Source: Smittium culicis
Taxonomy: Eukaryota; Kickxellomycota; Harpellomycetes; Harpellales; Legeriomycetaceae
Length of the DNA: 12,440 nt
Assembly (NCBI GenBank): GCA_001970855.1
Contig: LSSN01003841.1
Location: 1 to 12,440 of the forward strand
Reading direction: 5' to 3'
Shown here: positions 8,744 through 12,440 of the stretch, piece after piece
How the letters are laid out: each line of letters starts with the position of its first letter
How positions within the stretch are numbered: the first letter of the stretch is position 1
Notes under the pieces: model-generated
The model's input: only the letters and a program-made list of their open reading frames with translations
What the model was told of the DNA's origin: nothing
Databases searched by the model: none
Translations under genes and position numbers: made by a program

Positions 8744-10294
8744 TTAATATAAACAACAGGTATTTAAATAGTCTATTAAATAAAAGTTATTGTTCATAAG
8801 TAAATATAGAGTGCATAGATATAGGAATATAATCAATTTATTAAATTTAAAGTGAGAAATATCTGAGATCCAAAACTCATCTTCTTCAGATTCGACATCG
8901 CTTTCAAAAAGAATGACATATTTTTCGACTATAAGACTCGAGTTGACAGGGATAGTTTTAACTCGTCTTGTAATTGCATAGTCATTGTAGAATATTTTTA
9001 CATTAGTAAGAAATACTCTTGGAAGTAGCCTTGGAATTCGTACTGATCGATACTTGACATCAATTGTTGATGCAAACTCTACATTAGTTAATGCAATCAT
9101 TTGCTCCCGGTCCAGTTTTCGTTTCAATGCATTGAACTCGTCAAAAATTAGACCGTCATGCTTATGCGTTCGCCTCTTCAAGTCTTCCAGAGAGTTGATT
9201 ACTAGCGGGTTATTGAATAGTGTCAGAGCATAGGAAGACTTGCCAGTTTTACTCTTCCCTATTAGCATTAGTGCTTGCTTTGTTCGATCCCAATTTTTAA
9301 TTCCACGAGGATGAATAAATCTGAAAGAGGGATCCTTGAACGGCTCTAGATTTTCTTCTACAGGTCGATCCTTTAGATTCCGAGTACTTTTTTCAAACAG
9401 AATTGAGTTTCTAATGTAATCCCGGCCAAGATCGTATGAATTCCTTGCAACTTCAAGTGCATCTTCATATGTAGCAGCAGCAAAATACTTCTGAACTGAA
9501 GTAGTTTTCTTGTGTGGAAATTCAGAATCCGGAATGTTTGTTATATAGTCGTTGTCCTTGACGACATATACTTGAACAGATTTTGATGAGCGGCATACTT
9601 GATAGTTTCCATGGAATCCCATTATGTCAAAGAATCTGGGATTCCTTGTTTCTTTTACAGCGTTCCTTGAGAGGTAGACATGGATATGCGGATCACCGCT
9701 AGAATGTTTTTCTCGAGCAATGATGTACCTGTCGAAAGTCAGTTTTTCCTGAAGCGCCGTGAGAACAACATTCAGGTCTAGGTTGCAATGAGGATAAGTC
9801 AAGAAGAATGACTTTGCTCCAATCCTGTATCCTCTAGAAGAATTTGAGAAAGATGCAGAGGCGGTGGATTGAACAGGTTGAGCAGTAGGAGCAGCGGGAG
9901 CAGCGGGAGAAATTATTGCAGTAGAAGCAGGAAGAGGCAGAACATTTGGCAGCATGAATCCATATGCTTGATTTGGCTGGATGTGTACCGAGTGTACAGA
10001 AGCCTGGGAGTTGACAGCTGAATTGAGCACAGGCGACTGAAAGTTGTATGCAGGATAGCAGGCGGGAGCAGAAGGAGGAAATCTGTTGGCCAGAGGCTCG
10101 AATACAAAGCCTGGTTGTGACCGGGTGTTCATCCAGGAAATGTTCTGGCTAAAACGCGGTCTAGGAACAATAGCTCTTTGAGAGCTAGCAGCGGAGTAAG
10201 GTGTAGACGAACTAACGCATCTTGGAGTTTGGCTGTTGTTGGAGGCGGGTATTTTAAGAATAGAAGTATTAAATTTTAGAAAACTGATTTTCAA
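8744..10294 (-). CDS. rep: Geminivirus/genomovirus-like replication initiator (Rep): HUH endonuclease plus superfamily 3 helicase
   Basis: Rep nicks and rejoins the origin strand in rolling-circle replication and unwinds DNA. Visible along the 516-residue open frame: motif I FFLTYPHC (163-170), motif II HIHVYL (H203, H205), a possible geminivirus Rep sequence between motifs II and III, and motif III YVVKD (Tyr243 nucleophile, Lys246). Then come Walker A GKSKTGKS (346-353), Walker B IFDEF (383-387), motif C FLTN (428-431, sensor Asn431) and a following RR pair. No internal stops. FLTYPxC is typical of geminivirus-type Reps. Residues 1-155 are an added Ser/Pro/Ala-rich region; viral Reps start about 15 residues before motif I. 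After an acidic cluster (465-473) the tail is hydrophobic and AT-derived. The frame begins with TTG; the first in-frame ATG is Met55 (10132), yet 10132-10240 still looks coding, so an upstream exon or non-ATG start is likely. Confidence 0.88.
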   Translation of the reverse strand: MKISFLKFNTSILKIPASNNSQTPRCVSSSTPYSAASSQRAIVPRPRFSQNISWMNTRSQPGFVFEPLANRFPPSAPACYPAYNFQSPVLNSAVNSQASVHSVHIQPNQAYGFMLPNVLPLPASTAIISPAAPAAPTAQPVQSTASASFSNSSRGYRIGAKSFFLTYPHCNLDLNVVLTALQEKLTFDRYIIAREKHSSGDPHIHVYLSRNAVKETRNPRFFDIMGFHGNYQVCRSSKSVQVYVVKDNDYITNIPDSEFPHKKTTSVQKYFAAATYEDALEVARNSYDLGRDYIRNSILFEKSTRNLKDRPVEENLEPFKDPSFRFIHPRGIKNWDRTKQALMLIGKSKTGKSSYALTLFNNPLVINSLEDLKRRTHKHDGLIFDEFNALKRKLDREQMIALTNVEFASTIDVKYRSVRIPRLLPRVFLTNVKIFYNDYAITRRVKTIPVNSSLIVEKYVILFESDVESEEDEFWISDISHFKFNKLIIFLYLCTLYLLMNNNFYLIDYLNTCCLY

Positions 10295-10345
10295 AAAAGT
10301 GTTCAGAGAGAAAGGTAAAGTTTGAAATATATGAAAAATTGGGTC

Positions 10346-10353
10346 TATTTATA
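10346..10353 (-). promoter_or_regulatory. TATA box upstream of Rep
   Basis: TATAAATA followed by G on the minus strand, about 52-59 bases before the 5' end used for the Rep frame. The next 60 bases (10260-10320) are pyrimidine-rich and lack ATG, as a leader would. The first ATG met (10217-10219) is out of frame and ends after two codons, a minimal upstream ORF. The match is perfect, but TATA-like strings are frequent in this DNA. Confidence 0.4.
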
Positions 10354-10394
10354 CTTTTCGAGTGAAAGAAAAAATTTAATTTTTTTTATTTGAT

Positions 10395-10406
10395 CCTTAC
10401 CTCTGT
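10395..10406 (-). other. Candidate 5' splice donor upstream of Rep
   Basis: The minus strand reads GACAGAG|GTAAGG, a near-ideal donor in a small island of higher G+C. Paired with the acceptor TCAG ending at 10284 it would define a 117-bp intron; with TTTTAG ending at 10149, 252 bp. This would explain why the Rep frame has no ATG at its 5' end. No ATG-started exon is evident directly upstream, so it could be a 5'-UTR exon or chance. Confidence 0.35.
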
Positions 10407-10522
10407 CGGCAAATGGAAAATTAAGTTAAAGATATATTTTACATAATTTTATAATTTTGTTTTAGGTAAATTAGATTACAAGTGGGAAAACAAATATTTT
10501 CAAACGTAATCGAGAAAAAAAA

Positions 10523-10590
10523 AGATTCGAATATAAATATTTGAATCTACGAATTTAGATTAAAGAACAGGCTTGATTCCCTAGAGAATC
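10523..10590. promoter_or_regulatory. Cluster of GATTC/GAATC inverted repeats upstream of Rep (candidate origin or Rep-binding sites)
   Basis: Three inverted repeats occur within 68 bp. (1) 10523-10548: 26-bp palindrome, arms AGATTCGAATAT and ATATTTGAATCT, with one G/T mismatch. (2) 10544-10549 with 10556-10561: AATCTA/TAGATT around six bases. (3) 10575-10590: GATTCCCTAGAGAATC, one mismatch. GATTC or its complement therefore occurs four times. Geminiviral Reps recognise short repeated iterons near an origin hairpin beside rep, so the position fits. The conserved nonanucleotide TAATATTAC is not present here, so an origin is not demonstrated; a transcription-factor site cluster is the alternative. 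Confidence 0.45.
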
Positions 10591-10666
10591 TCATTAGCAA
10601 TTTCTATATATTATTATTACTTTTATTATTTGATCAATAAATTAAATATAAATACTTCTAACTTAG

Positions 10667-10792
10667 TTCCAAATTATACTATTCAGTGGAGATCGTGTAA
10701 TAAATGAGCTACACAAAACTCTTAAGAAAAAGGGCTGCCTGGGTAAACCAGCAAGTAGCAAAAGGGGCCGACCAAGCCGACACCTCGTGTAA
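10667..10792 (+). pseudogene. Small coding-like fragment with an AT-hook-like KRGRPSR motif
   Basis: After a TAG at 10664-10666 a plus-strand frame runs 41 codons to TAA at 10790-10792. Its second half (about 10725-10790) is a sharp G+C-rich island in AT-rich DNA. It reads basic: LHKTLKKKGCLGK followed by KRGRPSRH. GRP flanked by basic residues is the AT-hook core. No ATG starts it, so it would be a 3' exon or remnant of a DNA-binding protein or transposase. The minus strand is also open across the island, so strand choice is provisional. Confidence 0.3.
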
Positions 10793-10818
10793 AATTTTAA
10801 AAATATGAAATTGAAATG

Positions 10819-10985
10819 ATTGGGTTTAATTGTACAGTTAATTATTGATGATTGGCTTAAATATCTTATTGGCCTTTAAATTGAAAATTATTGGCAACCT
10901 ATAAAATATATGCTATAAATTAGTGTGTAATTGGCTAAATATAAAATTTTATCTAGTACGTGATTGGATTGTTACGCTTATTGGA
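10819..10985 (-). promoter_or_regulatory. Array of seven same-oriented CCAAT boxes
   Basis: On the plus strand ATTGG starts at 10819, 10851, 10868, 10890, 10930, 10963 and 10980. All seven point the same way, giving CCAAT on the minus strand, which is also the Rep strand. Spacings are 32, 17, 22, 40, 33 and 17 bp. Five are preceded by G or C as in (G/C)CCAAT-type sites, and the one at 10930 shares the 10-mer TTTAGCCAAT with the left cluster. NF-Y/HAP binding and a role in minus-strand transcription toward Rep are inferred. The array is about 530 bp upstream of Rep. Confidence 0.42.
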
Positions 10986-10989
10986 TTTA

Positions 10990-11490
10990 AATTGAGTATG
11001 ACTGTAAATAATTAATATTAATAAAAATTATTAATCTGAATTAATACTTTAAAAGTTGAATCAACTATTTATATGGCTATTAAATTATAGATTATAAATT
11101 CAGAAGAATAATTTATGAGCAATTAATTTACTAAAGTAATTTAAAATAATATGATAGAAACTATAATATACAGCGTATATATGAAATGAAAATATAATCA
11201 ATGTCGTATAAATAAATTTGAATCTAACACTACTCTATAATAAATTGACTATCTAAATAACCAAGAATATGCTCGAGACAATAAAAATTAATTGAAAACA
11301 TATGATGTAATGATATATTTACGTTAGTTAACAGTCGTAATTAAAAAATAGATAAAGTTGGTTAATATAAATTAATAAGTAATAATATGCTGTAAGTAAA
11401 AAAAATCAAGCATCAGCGAATATTGAAAAATCATTGATAGAAACTAACTATAATCAAATTTGAGCTAGAAAACTGAAAATTAAATTAATA
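10990..11490. other. AT-rich spacer
   Basis: No supported gene, RNA or array is visible. It joins the CCAAT array to the purine-rich tandem repeat and is like the other spacers in composition. Confidence 0.5.
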
Positions 11491-12177
11491 GTTGAAGTTA
11501 CTAACCCTGGCACAGTGATGTTTGGGAAGAATTTGAGTGGTTTAGAGGGTTATGGCAGTGGTAGAATGGGATATTAAGGCAATAAGAGAGGTAGAAATAG
11601 GGACTCAGAGCAGTGATTGGGAGCAGTGGTAGCAATGGAGGAAAAGTATTGGCAGGAATGGTAAGGCGGCAGCAGGGAAGCGATATGATTGGGCGTATTA
11701 GGTAAGGCAGCCAGTAAGAAGGTTGCAGGAAATTCAGGAGCGAGTCAGAAGGCGAGAAAAGAGGAAAGTAGCCAATTAGGCGACTGCCGGGATAGCGAAC
11801 TAGGAATAGAGAAAGTTTAGAAGGAGAGTAGGAGAGAGAAGTTGAAGTTACTAACCCTGGCACAGTGATGTTTGGGAAGAATTTGAGTGGTTTAGAGGGT
11901 TATGGTAGTGGTAGAATGGGATATTAAGGCAATAAGAGAGGTAGAAATAGGGACTCAGAGCAGTGGTAGCAATGGAGGAAAAGTATTGGCAGGAATGGTA
12001 AGGCGGCAGCAGGGAAGCGATATGATTGGGCGTATTAGGTAAGGCAGCCAGTAAGAAGGTTGCAGGAAATTCAGGAGCGAGTCAGAAGGCGAGAAAAGAG
12101 GAAAGTAGCCAATTAGGCGACTGCCGGGATAGCGAACTAGGAATAGAGAAAGTTTAGAAGGAAAGAAGGAGAGAAGA
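11491..12177. repeat. Tandem duplication of a purine-rich 350-bp unit
   Basis: Unit 1 is 11491-11840. Unit 2 starts at 11841 with the same GTTGAAGTTACTAACCCTGG and stays nearly identical to about 12170. Differences seen: one C-to-T in GGCAGTGG/GGTAGTGG, a 13-bp deletion in unit 2 between two GCAGTG copies (replication-slippage signature), and small changes in the GA-rich last 25 bases. The plus strand is strongly purine-rich with many AGG/GGA and CAG triplets. An open frame on the minus strand across unit 1 is low-complexity Leu/Ser/Pro and I do not count it as a gene. Each unit begins beside a telomere-like CTAACCCT. Confidence 0.92.
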
Positions 12178-12187
12178 AGAGAAAGAC

Positions 12188-12230
12188 GTAACCCTCGGTA
12201 ACCCTAAAATAAAACCGGTAGGGTTAGGGG
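12188..12230. repeat. Telomere-like units in inverted arrangement
   Basis: GTAACCCT occurs twice (12188-12195 and 12198-12205), followed after 12 bases by the opposite orientation TAGGGTTAGGGG (12219-12230). TAACCCTA at 12199-12206 and TAGGGTTA at 12219-12226 form an 8-bp inverted repeat with a 12-base loop. It directly follows the second 350-bp unit, whose units also carry CTAACCCT near their start. Confidence 0.45.
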
Positions 12231-12402
12231 TTTATTAACTTTTATTTAGGAGCTATTATGCCCAGTAAACCACAAAAGATAAATACTAAGTAAAAAGTAA
12301 AAAACTAGTTAAATAATATAAACTAAATTTAAAGTAATAAAATAATGTAAATAAATGTAATAGAAAGTATAAATAAATCGGCAGATAAAAATTGATTTAG
12401 TA

Positions 12403-12438
12403 TCAAGTTGTTGAACTCGTACTAGCTTCCACTTCGGC
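12403..12438 (-). CDS. Possible 3' end of a gene entering from the right edge
   Basis: On the minus strand one frame is open from the window edge for 11 codons to a TGA at 12403-12405. The peptide AEVEASTSSTT is acidic and Ser/Thr-rich, and the DNA is richer in G+C than the spacer at 12241-12400. It is too short to identify, and another minus-strand frame is open here too. Confidence 0.25.
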   Translation of the reverse strand, partial: AEVEASTSSTT

Positions 12439-12440
12439 TA

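Noticed and set aside
8116..10006. Shared 14-mer AGAAGCCTGGGAGT in the decayed region and in Rep
   Set aside because: It is read in different frames in the two places and does not extend; a 14-base match is not improbable in a window this size.
11491..12177. Long terminal repeats of a retrotransposon
   Set aside because: The two copies are directly adjacent with nothing between them, and no TG...CA ends or primer-binding site is visible; a simple tandem duplication explains it.
901..12190. A single large transposon with mirrored ends (CCAAT arrays plus C-rich/G-rich minisatellites)
   Set aside because: The order from the outside in is CCAAT then minisatellite on the left but minisatellite then CCAAT on the right, the units of the two minisatellites differ, and I cannot align terminal arms.

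Overview
This window looks like a strongly AT-rich nuclear chromosome from a fungus or fungus-like eukaryote. The reasons are open frames joined by short GT-AG introns, TATA and CCAAT boxes, no bacterial gene packing, and a few TTAGGG/TAACCC telomere-type units. The placement is inferred. The two paralogous genes recall repeat-encoded proteins of Mucoromycota, but I could not check this by search.

The clearest gene is on the minus strand at 8744-10294. It encodes an unbroken rolling-circle Rep protein of the geminivirus/genomovirus (CRESS-DNA) type, with all HUH-endonuclease and superfamily 3 helicase motifs in order. It carries a long Pro/Ala/Ser-rich N-terminal extension not usual in viral Reps, and it has no ATG at its apparent 5' end. 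Upstream are a TATA box, a strong splice-donor sequence, and a cluster of three inverted repeats built on GATTC/GAATC that could be Rep-binding sites or an origin. Further upstream is an array of seven same-oriented CCAAT boxes. Downstream (7942-8740) is a block of decayed, unrecognised coding sequence.

Two minus-strand genes, 2399-3397 and 6632-7587, share a C-terminal domain that aligns without gaps over about 50 residues. Both need introns to read through. Their N-terminal halves are unrelated and low in complexity: one is a 24-bp coding minisatellite, the other a Pro/Ser/Thr-rich stretch with a PPSY motif. They look like members of one dispersed family, probably carried by mobile elements.

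Layout from left to right: the 3' end of a plus-strand gene (1-129); AT-rich spacer; CCAAT boxes and AACGTTTT repeats (901-1275); a C-rich 24-bp minisatellite (1605-2015); paralogue 1; a 3.1-kb AT-rich stretch with no gene I can support; paralogue 2; decayed coding remnants; the Rep gene and its upstream repeats; a small KRGRPSR-encoding fragment; CCAAT array; AT-rich spacer; a purine-rich 350-bp tandem duplication (11491-12177); telomere-like units; and possibly the 3' end of a minus-strand gene at the right edge.
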